A DNA stretch of 5,535 nt, taken from positions 1 through 5,535 of the forward strand of contig JAQVGK010000260.1 in NCBI GenBank assembly GCA_028696755.1, written 5' to 3'. Shown here in pieces: positions 1 to 5,535 of this stretch. The DNA is from Bacteroidales bacterium (lineage in GTDB: Bacteria; Bacteroidota; Bacteroidia; Bacteroidales; ML635J-15). The translations under genes were made by a program, and so were the position numbers. A model generated the notes under the pieces. It worked only from the letters and a program-made list of their open reading frames with translations, was not told where the DNA came from and made no database searches. Within the stretch, counting starts at the first letter, position 1. The number at the start of each line of letters is the position of its first letter.

Positions 1-108
1 TTTAAAATAATTCTCGCCCACCTGCAAAGCCTGTTCTCTCGAAACGGATTGAGCATTTATCAAACCAAAACTAAAAACAAAAACTAAACTAAGTATCAGA
101 TTCTTCAT
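1..108 (-). CDS. N-terminus of an exported protein (partial, runs off the left edge)
   Basis: The ATG at 108-106 on the minus strand opens a frame that stays open to the window edge, giving 36 residues. The first 20 are a classic signal peptide: a short charged start (MKN), a hydrophobic core of Leu, Val, Phe and Ile, and an N-A-Q-S end suited to signal peptidase I around residues 19-20. The mature part begins SVSREQALQVGENYF. That rhythm (Ser-Arg-Glu-x-Ala then x-x-x-Ala/Gly-x-Asn-Phe/Tyr) resembles the start of Spi/streptopain-type propeptides, which often precede C10 cysteine proteases and other secreted proteins in Bacteroidota. This is a resemblance only; too little is visible to name the product. 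There is no lipobox cysteine, so it is probably secreted or periplasmic rather than lipidated. It is transcribed divergently from pyk. Confidence 0.7.
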   Translation of the reverse strand, partial: MKNLILSLVFVFSFGLINAQSVSREQALQVGENYFK

Positions 109-315
109 AACATAATTTTAATTGTGTAAAATTAAGATTTAGACTGTAGTAATGTTTAAAATGTCTGCTAAAAACATAAAATTTATACAAAAGTTTAAAT
201 TAGGATGTTTGCATTAATGATATTTTAGTCAAAAGAAAGCTAGCTCCGAGCGTTAGGATTTTGATATCTTAATAATTTCGTAACAGCAGTATTAAAATCA
301 CAACAAAAAAAAGAT

Positions 316-323
316 TATGTTTG
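316..323 (+). promoter_or_regulatory. Candidate Bacteroidota -7 box upstream of pyk
   Basis: TATGTTTG matches the Bacteroidota -7 consensus TAnnTTTG exactly and lies 20 bases before the pyk ATG, which would give a leader of roughly 10-15 bases. No TTTG or TTG sits 19-21 bases further upstream, so the -33 half is missing or very weak. In AT-rich DNA an isolated 8-base match can arise by chance. The rest of 109-343 shows no ORF, RNA gene or terminator that I can support, so this is the best available start signal for pyk. Confidence 0.4.
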
Positions 324-343
324 TAAAATAAAATCAAAACGAC

Positions 344-1768
344 ATGAATATCGGTTCAAAAACAAAAATTATTGCTACGCTTGGTCCGGCAAGCAATGAC
401 AGAGAAGTATTGAGAAAAATGATTATGGCTGGTCTGGATGTTTTTAGGCTTAACTTTTCGCATGGCACACACGAAGATAAAATTCCAATAATAAACACGA
501 TACGTGAACTCGAGACTGAATTAAAAGTAAATGTAGCGATTTTAGTCGATTTGCAAGGTCCTAAGCTTAGGATTGGGGTTGTTGAAAACGAACCAGTAAT
601 ATTGAAGGATGGCGACAAGATTCACTTTTGTACCGATAAGGAGCACAAGGCTAAGGACACTTACTACATGAGTTATGCAGATTTTCCGAAAGATGTAAAA
701 CCTGGAGATGTAATTTTAATTGATGATGGTAAATTAAAATTGGAAGCTATAAAATCGGATGGAGAAAAGATTGTTACGGCTAAAGTAATTCATGGTGGTC
801 CGCTTAATTCTCGAAAAGGTGTAAACTTACCCGACACCAAGACTAGTTTACCAAGCTTAACAGAAAAAGATAAAGAAGATTTGCTTTTTGCTCTTAATAA
901 CGATGTTGACTGGATTGCGCTGTCGTTTGTTAGAGATCCAAAGGATGTTATAGAGCTTCGCGAGTACATTTCTGGTTTCAACAAAGAAATAAATATTATT
1001 TCGAAGATAGAAAAACCCGAGGCTGTTAACAATATGGATGCGATAATTCGATTGTCGGACGGCATTATGGTTGCCCGTGGAGATTTAGGTGTTGAAATGA
1101 ATTTTGACAAAGTTCCAGTTATTCAGAAAATGATTGTTGACAAATGTATCGAGATGTCGAAACCTGTAATTATTGCTACGCAGATGCTCGAAAGTATGGT
1201 TACTAACTTTAGACCAACGCGTGCCGAGGCAAATGATGTTGCAAACTCAGTTCTCGATGGTGCTGATGCATTAATGCTAAGTGGTGAAACATCTGTTGGT
1301 TGCTATCCAGTAGAAACAATCGAAGCAATGCAGTCAATAATTGATTTTACAGAAGCTAACCGTAACATTTTTTATCGCAATCACGAACCAGATACTTTTA
1401 GCAACAACTTTTTACCCGATTCACTCTGCTACAATGCTTGTCTAATGGCTCAACAAACTAATGCAAAAGCAATTATTCCTTTTACTTTTTCGGGTAATAC
1501 AGCAATAAGATTATCGAGTCAGAGACCAAAAGCAGAAATCTTTGTTTTTACGGCCAACAAAAAACTATTGAGGCGATTGCCATTGCTTTGGGGGATAAGC
1601 ACATTTCATTTCCCGCTTTTCGATTCAATTGATAAGGCAATTGAGTATTCTATTGCTCATCTTCTCGAGAAAGGATTAGTGCAAAAAGGTGATTTAGTTA
1701 TTCATGTGGCTAGTACTCCGATTACAGCGAAAGAAAGAACTAATATGATTAAATTGAGTAGGGTATAG
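344..1768 (+). CDS. pyk: Pyruvate kinase
   Basis: This enzyme converts phosphoenolpyruvate and ADP to pyruvate and ATP, the last step of glycolysis, in the cytoplasm. The 474 residues match the usual bacterial length and the family motifs are intact in order: RLNFSHG at 35-41 (substrate and cation site), VDLQGPKLRIG at 68-78, the signature IISKIEKPEAV around 218-228 with catalytic Lys221 and metal ligand Glu223, ARGDLGVE at 244-251 with metal ligand Asp247, ATQMLESM at 278-285 with the active-site Thr279, and RPTRAEANDVANSVLDGAD at 290-308. The B domain spans about 70-170 and the C-terminal domain about 350-474; there is no added PEP-utiliser domain. Leu70, Gln71, Lys74 and Ile77 replace the Thr, Lys, Glu and Thr of potassium-dependent enzymes, so activity is probably potassium-independent. 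No Shine-Dalgarno is visible, as usual in this phylum. The ATG is right because GSKTKIIATLGPAS is the normal family N-terminus. Confidence 0.97.
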   Translation: MNIGSKTKIIATLGPASNDREVLRKMIMAGLDVFRLNFSHGTHEDKIPIINTIRELETELKVNVAILVDLQGPKLRIGVVENEPVILKDGDKIHFCTDKEHKAKDTYYMSYADFPKDVKPGDVILIDDGKLKLEAIKSDGEKIVTAKVIHGGPLNSRKGVNLPDTKTSLPSLTEKDKEDLLFALNNDVDWIALSFVRDPKDVIELREYISGFNKEINIISKIEKPEAVNNMDAIIRLSDGIMVARGDLGVEMNFDKVPVIQKMIVDKCIEMSKPVIIATQMLESMVTNFRPTRAEANDVANSVLDGADALMLSGETSVGCYPVETIEAMQSIIDFTEANRNIFYRNHEPDTFSNNFLPDSLCYNACLMAQQTNAKAIIPFTFSGNTAIRLSSQRPKAEIFVFTANKKLLRRLPLLWGISTFHFPLFDSIDKAIEYSIAHLLEKGLVQKGDLVIHVASTPITAKERTNMIKLSRV

Positions 1769-1769
1769 C

Positions 1770-1818
1770 GGTGGCTTCGACTCCGCAGTCACCTATGGTT
1801 GAGCATTAAGCGGGAAGC
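1770..1818. repeat. Imperfect palindromic element after pyk, likely a decayed interspersed repeat
   Basis: Two bases after the pyk stop lies a compact GC-richer element in AT-rich surroundings. The left arm can fold on its own: GGTGGCT (1770-1776) pairs with AGTCACC (1787-1793) with one G-T pair. A larger fold is also possible: GCTTC (1774-1778) with GAAGC (1814-1818), CCGC (1783-1786) with GCGG (1810-1813), and TCACC with GGTTGA around a TAT loop at 1794-1796. The core CTTCGACTCCGC followed by GGTTGAGC resembles, from memory, palindromic intergenic repeats built from TTCGACTCCGCTCAACC and its complement that are scattered through some Bacteroidota genomes. The right arm looks damaged: ATTAA is inserted and AGTC is missing. 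No T-run follows, so it is not a standard intrinsic terminator, though it could still protect or end the pyk transcript. Confidence 0.45.
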
Positions 1819-1852
1819 ATTTTGATTACCAAAATTTTGAAAACTGATCCGT

Positions 1853-2887
1853 GTGCAATATAAAAAAATAGCAATATATTACTTCTCGGGCACTGGCAAC
1901 TCAAAAAATGTTGCACTATGGCTATCAAAACTTGCTGAAGATTCGCAAGCAGAAAGTAAAATAATAAACATTGCTCAAACCGATCGCCTAAACATTGAGA
2001 AGCCTGAAGCAGATGCATTGGTAATATTTGTTTCACCTGTTCATGGCTTTAACTATCCGCCGGTGATGCTACATTTTTTATTCAGATTCCCTCGAGCAAA
2101 GAATAATGTTGTTTTGATGAATACCAGAGCAGGAATGTTGATTGGAAACTGGGTTACTCCCGGACTTTCGGGGGCGACATTTTATTTTGCTTCACTAATT
2201 CTAGCTTTAAAAGGATTTAAAATAAAGTCTTTCTTTCCAGTTAATCTACCGTCGAATTGGATTTCGGTTCATCCTGGACTTAATAAAAGAACTATTGAAA
2301 AAATTCACCTGAAAGAAAAACTGAGAGTTATAAAATTTGGAGAAAAGATTTTTGCTGGGAAATCAGATTTTCGTGCATTAATCGAGATCTTAGATGTTTT
2401 AATTATTCCTGTTGCCATTTTATATTATTTTCTCGGTCGCTTTATAATTTCCAAATCTTACTATGCTTCCTTAGATTGCGATAATTGTGGTCTGTGTATA
2501 AAATCATGCCCTGTTAAAGCGATAAAAACAATTGATAACAGACCTTTTTGGACATTTAAGTGCGAGAGTTGTATGCGTTGTATGAGCAACTGTCCAAAAA
2601 AGGCAATAGAAACCGGACATGGATTTATTGGAATAATCGTCGCTATTTATTTTGCTTTGCTTTTGCCAATATTTTATGAGATTACCAAATTGGAATTATT
2701 TGTGAGCAAATACAGCATTGTTGAACTAATTTTTGAATCGCTCATATTTTTAGGTTTATTTGCAATCTGGTATCTGATGATACACTTTTTACTACGTTTT
2801 AAATTTTTTGAACGAATCATTGTTTACACATCGCTTACGAAATTCAAGTTTTGGGGTAAAAGGTATAAGGCTATAAAGGGGTATTGA
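1853..2887 (+). CDS. EFR1-type flavodoxin-ferredoxin fusion protein with hydrophobic segments
   Basis: This 344-residue protein joins two electron carriers. The N-terminal flavodoxin-like domain (about 1-165) opens with strand KIAIYY and the FMN phosphate loop FSGTGNS at 11-17; SPVHGFNYPP at 61-70 and MNTRAG at 89-94 are further flavin-side loops. The ferredoxin domain carries two [4Fe-4S] motifs, C209-C212-C215-C219-P and C237-C240-C243-C247-P. This arrangement is that of the EFR1 family, whose reaction and partners are largely unassigned; intramolecular transfer between FMN and the clusters is inferred. Strongly hydrophobic stretches lie at about 177-199, 257-275 and 292-314, followed by a basic tail, so it is probably membrane-bound and longer than typical soluble members. 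The GTG at 1853 is the only ordinary start after an in-frame TGA at 1838, and it directly precedes the conserved first strand. It follows pyk by 84 bases with no visible promoter, so read-through is possible. Confidence 0.85.
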   Translation: MQYKKIAIYYFSGTGNSKNVALWLSKLAEDSQAESKIINIAQTDRLNIEKPEADALVIFVSPVHGFNYPPVMLHFLFRFPRAKNNVVLMNTRAGMLIGNWVTPGLSGATFYFASLILALKGFKIKSFFPVNLPSNWISVHPGLNKRTIEKIHLKEKLRVIKFGEKIFAGKSDFRALIEILDVLIIPVAILYYFLGRFIISKSYYASLDCDNCGLCIKSCPVKAIKTIDNRPFWTFKCESCMRCMSNCPKKAIETGHGFIGIIVAIYFALLLPIFYEITKLELFVSKYSIVELIFESLIFLGLFAIWYLMIHFLLRFKFFERIIVYTSLTKFKFWGKRYKAIKGY

Positions 2888-3025
2888 TGTGTATAAATAG
2901 TTGTTTTACAGACAAACACATAAATAAAACAAATTCTTAGTACAGAAAAGCAATTTTTGGCATCAAAACCAATTTTCGATCTTCTTGCTTGACGGCAATA
3001 TTTTACTTAACAAAAACTTGACAAA

Positions 3026-3343
3026 CTATGCCACATTGCTCTTTATTTCAGTCCCATACTTAATAATTTCGTACACGATTGGATTCGAAATATTGAAATC
3101 AGATTCCCTAAATGGGTGAGGCTCAATTCGACTATCAATTGACCTACGTAATCTCATCAAATTTACCTGCATTTCAATCAGATTATTGAAATCTTTAAAC
3201 ACAATAGCAATATCAATATCACTATCTTCGTTAAAATTACCTTTAGCAAATGAGCCAAACAAAATCACTTTCACATTACTATAATTCTGCGAGATCAAAT
3301 CAGCGTATTTCGTTGCGATATTTAAAGCATCTTTTTTATCCAT
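3026..3343 (-). CDS. MNT-type minimal nucleotidyltransferase (probable antitoxin of a HEPN/MNT pair)
   Basis: The 105-residue product is a single minimal nucleotidyltransferase domain. It shows the family signature GS-x10-DxD: Gly30-Ser31, then Asp42 and Asp44, the metal-binding pair. A later acidic residue in SRIEPHPF, probably Glu74, may complete the site; IEPH is common in this subfamily. In characterised MntA/HepT pairs the MNT protein silences the HEPN toxin by adding AMP groups to a tyrosine near its active site; applying this here is inference from domain type and gene order. The start codon lies inside the end of the upstream HEPN gene with 22 bases of overlap, so translation is probably coupled. 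AAGAGA ends directly at the ATG, too close to act as a normal ribosome site. No separate promoter was found, so it should share the one at 3745-3775. Confidence 0.88.
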   Translation of the reverse strand: MDKKDALNIATKYADLISQNYSNVKVILFGSFAKGNFNEDSDIDIAIVFKDFNNLIEMQVNLMRLRRSIDSRIEPHPFRESDFNISNPIVYEIIKYGTEIKSNVA

Positions 3344-3729
3344 TCTCTTAAAATTTCAATTCGTTTAACCCATTTTTCGGTATATTCAAGTGTGCTTAAT
3401 TGATAAAACTCCTTTAAATAGTCGTCATATCTGGCATTCAAATTAAAAGATGTTATTTCATCAAGCCAATCAGAATACTCACTCGATAAACTTATTTCGG
3501 ATAATTCTGCTAGTCTATACAAATTGTGTGTAAATGGAGCATGTTTTTCTTTCTTCTTTACATATACTGCTTTGAGCAATTTTTCAATCGTAATATGGCC
3601 AATAAATAAAGTCCAATTATATCTTCGAGCATTAAACAATGTTAACATGGATTCATAATCAGAGTCGGATGTCTCAACCCAATGCAAAACAATTTTGTCA
3701 ACATCAATATTATTCAAATCCTCATGCAT
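3322..3729 (-). CDS. HEPN domain protein (probable toxin partner of the MNT gene)
   Basis: The 135-residue, mostly helical protein has HEPN features of the PF05168 kind. An N-terminal helix contains the D-S-D-Y-E-S-M pattern. A helix with GHITIEKLLKAVYVKK (about 44-59) matches the usual 'aEkalKAl' core. The loop APFTHNLYRL (64-73) corresponds to the family's His-Asp-Leu segment, and NARYDDY (98-104) to the conserved Arg-Tyr-Pro-Asp region. Such proteins pair with MNT enzymes in toxin-antitoxin modules, and some HEPN members are metal-independent RNases. No RX4-6H catalytic motif occurs here: the nearest case, Arg36 to His45, has eight residues between. RNase activity is therefore doubtful. 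The frame can extend to a TTG at 3735, but I chose the ATG at 3729 because it lies just downstream of a strong promoter and leaves a short leader. It follows ftsY by 64 bases on the same strand. Confidence 0.85.
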   Translation of the reverse strand: MHEDLNNIDVDKIVLHWVETSDSDYESMLTLFNARRYNWTLFIGHITIEKLLKAVYVKKKEKHAPFTHNLYRLAELSEISLSSEYSDWLDEITSFNLNARYDDYLKEFYQLSTLEYTEKWVKRIEILREWIKKML

Positions 3730-3744
3730 TAACAAAGTTTAGTA

Positions 3745-3775
3745 CAAATATAACACATTTTCTTAAATTTATCAA
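3745..3775 (-). promoter_or_regulatory. Bacteroidota promoter for the HEPN/MNT pair
   Basis: On the minus strand TATATTTG (complement of 3745-3752) is an exact TAnnTTTG -7 box. TTG, within TGTTG (complement of 3773-3777), lies 20 bases upstream as the -33 element. Transcription would begin around 3738, giving a leader of about ten bases before the ATG at 3729. The promoter sits entirely in the 64-base gap after the ftsY stop, so the pair can be transcribed independently of ftsY. Confidence 0.6.
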
Positions 3776-3793
3776 CATAAAGCTCTCTTGCTT

Positions 3794-4750
3794 CTAATTC
3801 TTCTTAAACAGCGAGTCAACAAATTCTCTTTTATCGAAAACCTGTAAATCTTCTATTCCTTCACCGATACCAATGTATTTTACCGGAATTTTAAACTGAT
3901 CGGAAACACCGATAACTACGCCACCTTTTGCTGTTCCGTCGAGTTTTGTTACTGCGAGTGCTGTAACTTCGGTCGCTTTGGTAAAGTGTTTTGCCTGTTC
4001 GTATGCATTCTGACCAGTAGATCCGTCGATTACAAGTAGTACTTCGTGTGGAGCATCAGGAATCACTTTTTGCATTACACGTTTAATCTTTGTCAGTTCA
4101 TTCATAAGATTAACTTTGTTATGTAAACGACCAGCAGTATCAATAATTACAACATCGGCACCTGCATTTTTCGCAGAATTAACGGTATCGTATGCCACCG
4201 AAGCTGGGTCTGAGCCCATATTTTGGCGAATCATCGGAACACCTACCCTATTTGCCCATATCTGAAGTTGGTCAATTGCCGCTGCTCTAAATGTATCAGC
4301 AGCACCAATGTAAACCGATTTTCCAGCTTGTTTAAATTTGTTTGCAAGCTTGCCAATTGTTGTGGTTTTGCCAACGCCATTAACACCAACAACCATTATT
4401 ACATAAGGTTTTGCATTTTCAAAAACCTTATCATCATTAAGCGCATCGCTATGATTTTCCTCGAGAAGTGAAGCAATTGTGCTACGCAAAAGTTCGTTCA
4501 ATTCTTCCGTACCAACATATTTATCACGTTTTACTCTTTCCTCTATGCGTTCAATAATTCTCATCGTGGTTTCCACACCAACATCCGATGTTAAAAGAAT
4601 TTCTTCGAGTTCATCAAGAACATCTTCGTCAACTTTCGAACGACTAAAAATAACTCGGTTAAGTTTGTCGAATACACTGCTGCGGGTTTTTTCTAAGCCC
4701 TGATCTAGCTTCTCTTTTTTCTCTTTCCCAAATAGTCCGAAGAAGGCCAT
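3794..4750 (-). CDS. ftsY: Signal recognition particle receptor GTPase FtsY
   Basis: FtsY docks the signal recognition particle with its ribosome at the inner membrane, and both GTPases hydrolyse GTP to hand nascent membrane proteins to the translocon. From the ATG at 4750 it is 318 residues: a short N-terminus MAFFGLFGKEKKEKL likely to form an amphipathic membrane-binding helix, the helical N domain (about 20-100), and the NG GTPase domain. Motifs in order are P-loop GVNGVGKTT (122-130), DTFRAAA (152-158), DTAGR (204-208), TKLDG (268-272) and GIGEGIEDLQVF (294-305). The frame extends upstream to an ATG at 4834, adding 28 residues, but these do not resemble FtsY and would lie upstream of the likely transcription start, so the shorter form is preferred. 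There is no long acidic A domain, as is usual in this phylum. The motifs are complete and the gene looks functional. Confidence 0.97.
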   Translation of the reverse strand: MAFFGLFGKEKKEKLDQGLEKTRSSVFDKLNRVIFSRSKVDEDVLDELEEILLTSDVGVETTMRIIERIEERVKRDKYVGTEELNELLRSTIASLLEENHSDALNDDKVFENAKPYVIMVVGVNGVGKTTTIGKLANKFKQAGKSVYIGAADTFRAAAIDQLQIWANRVGVPMIRQNMGSDPASVAYDTVNSAKNAGADVVIIDTAGRLHNKVNLMNELTKIKRVMQKVIPDAPHEVLLVIDGSTGQNAYEQAKHFTKATEVTALAVTKLDGTAKGGVVIGVSDQFKIPVKYIGIGEGIEDLQVFDKREFVDSLFKKN

Positions 4751-4765
4751 AATGCAATTTTTTTG

Positions 4766-4773
4766 CAAAGATA
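4766..4773 (-). promoter_or_regulatory. Candidate -7 box upstream of ftsY
   Basis: TATCTTTG (minus strand) is an exact TAnnTTTG match 15 bases before the ftsY ATG at 4750. No convincing -33 TTG/TTTG is present at the expected distance. If used, transcription would start about 5-10 bases before the ATG, so the upstream ATG at 4834 could not be translated from this transcript. Confidence 0.45.
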
Positions 4774-4859
4774 AGAATTTTGAATGAAGTCGAGAGGTTG
4801 TATGGATAAGTTTTTTAGCAGGAATAAATTTCAAATTTTCGCATATTCTAAGAAAATTG

Positions 4860-4890
4860 TTTGAGAATAAAGGATGATTGGTTAGTTTTG
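4860..4890 (+). promoter_or_regulatory. Consensus Bacteroidota promoter for the beta-helix lipoprotein
   Basis: TTTG at 4860-4863 and TAGTTTTG at 4883-4890 match both halves of the primary sigma factor consensus of this phylum (TTTG and TAnnTTTG) exactly, separated by 19 bases. This is the best promoter in the window. Expected transcription start is near 4897, leaving a leader of about 27 bases before the ATG at 4924. Confidence 0.65.
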
Positions 4891-4923
4891 AAAAAAAGTC
4901 AACATTAAAATCAAACCTCCATC

Positions 4924-5535
4924 ATGAAAACCTCACTTTTAATCATCACAATTTGCTTATCACTTTTATCGTGCAGTATTTTCAAATTTGCAAAAAAACC
5001 AAATATTGAAGAAATGAGTTTCCAGAAAGCTAATTATCTCGAAGAAACCCATCCAATATCGCAATGGTTAAAAGATTTTGAGCCAACAAAAACAGTAATC
5101 ATTGGACCCGAAAGAGAATACAAATCTTTGTACGAGTTCTTTAATAAGAATTATAAGATTTCGAATGTTTATGTTTTGGTCGAAGAGGGAAGCTACTACT
5201 CCGACGATGAAATTTGGGTAGATGGTCAAAACATTGTGATTGAAGGCGTTGGAAAAGTACACCAATATTGCAACAAGCTATATTCTAGCGTTATGGTAAT
5301 TGTTGGCACAAATGTAATGGTTAAAAATCTTCACATGCAACACACTCAACCTGGCGATGGTGAATATCAAAATTGTAGCGGCAGAGTAATAATGTTCGAC
5401 AATGCTCATTTTTGTGTTATTGATGGATGCGATTTAAACGGATGCGGACTGGCAGGATTACACGACAATCTTGGGAATTCGGATATTCTGGTCAGAAATT
5501 GCTACATACACAACAACTCACTGGGAGCATACACC
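4924..5535 (+). CDS. Lipoprotein with a probable right-handed beta-helix (partial, runs off the right edge)
   Basis: Translation from the ATG at 4924 stays open for 204 codons to the window end. Residues 1-17 form a lipoprotein signal: a Lys, a hydrophobic core, then LLSC with Cys17 as the predicted lipidated residue. The next residues (SIFKFAKK) are basic and lack an obvious acidic surface-export signal. From about 80 onward the sequence has the short-strand rhythm of a parallel beta-helix: NVYVLVEEG, IWVDGQNIVIEGVG, VMVIVGTNVMVKNLHMQ, RVIMFDNAHFCVIDGCDL, then SDILVRNCYIHNNS, with Asn and Gly at turns. This fold is common in polysaccharide lyases, mannuronan epimerases and surface proteins, but no catalytic motif can be assigned from this fragment, so activity is unknown. 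It is divergent from ftsY and no Shine-Dalgarno precedes the start. Confidence 0.85.
   Translation, partial: MKTSLLIITICLSLLSCSIFKFAKKPNIEEMSFQKANYLEETHPISQWLKDFEPTKTVIIGPEREYKSLYEFFNKNYKISNVYVLVEEGSYYSDDEIWVDGQNIVIEGVGKVHQYCNKLYSSVMVIVGTNVMVKNLHMQHTQPGDGEYQNCSGRVIMFDNAHFCVIDGCDLNGCGLAGLHDNLGNSDILVRNCYIHNNSLGAYT

Noticed and set aside
238..251. Palindromes AGCTAGCT and GCTCCGAGC upstream of pyk, considered as an operator.
   Set aside because: They are short, not at a useful distance from the candidate -7 box, and match no operator I recognise.
1806..2036. Leftward 76-codon frame overlapping the start of the EFR1 gene.
   Set aside because: It is antisense to the conserved flavodoxin domain and shows no recognisable features.
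2887..2921. Possible terminator after the EFR1 gene: ATGTGT pairing with ACACAT enclosing TTGT/ACAA.
   Set aside because: The stems are short and AT-rich, an eight-base internal bulge is needed, and no T-run follows on either strand.
3773..3793. Possible terminator after ftsY: AAGC and GCTT flanking a six-base loop on the minus strand.
   Set aside because: The stem is only four base pairs with a weak T-rich tail; not enough to call.
4223..4703. Rightward open frames of 74 and 82 codons opposite ftsY.
   Set aside because: They lie wholly within the antisense strand of a well-supported gene, have unstructured composition and no start signals.
4782..4800. GAAGTCGAGAGGTTG upstream of ftsY, considered as a second copy of the palindrome found after pyk.
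   Set aside because: It shares only a few bases with one arm, has no partner arm, and could be chance.
5068..5265. Leftward 65-codon frame inside the lipoprotein gene.
   Set aside because: It is antisense to a supported rightward coding region with signal peptide and promoter.

Overview
The window looks like chromosomal DNA from an AT-rich member of the Bacteroidota (Bacteroidetes). Three observations support this. Gene starts lack Shine-Dalgarno sequences. Several starts are preceded by the phylum's own -7 box (TAnnTTTG), twice with a -33 element at the right distance. The FtsY is the short form without a long acidic N-terminal extension. Nothing here fixes the genus.

Layout, left to right. 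At the left edge is the first 36 codons of a leftward gene for an exported protein (1-108). A gene-free stretch (109-343) then holds little besides a candidate promoter. A complete rightward pyruvate kinase gene follows (344-1768); its residues predict a potassium-independent enzyme. Two bases after its stop is an imperfect palindrome that looks like a decayed interspersed repeat (1770-1818). Next, on the same strand, is an EFR1-type flavodoxin-ferredoxin fusion with hydrophobic segments (1853-2887). A 138-base convergent spacer (2888-3025) has no convincing terminator.

The leftward half contains a two-gene HEPN/MNT toxin-antitoxin-like module (HEPN 3322-3729, MNT 3026-3343, overlapping by 22 bases) with its own good promoter, and ftsY (3794-4750), the receptor GTPase of the signal recognition particle. 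From a 173-base divergent promoter region, a rightward lipoprotein with a probable right-handed beta-helix starts at 4924 and runs off the window.

Functionally this is mostly a set of independent neighbours: central carbon metabolism (pyk), an electron carrier of unknown partner (EFR1), co-translational membrane targeting (ftsY), a cell-surface or periplasmic beta-helix protein, and one accessory module (HEPN/MNT) beside housekeeping ftsY. I found no clear new system. The points most worth a second look are the HEPN protein lacking a visible RX4-6H RNase motif, the membrane topology of the EFR1 protein, the potassium-independence signature of pyruvate kinase and the decayed palindrome after pyk.
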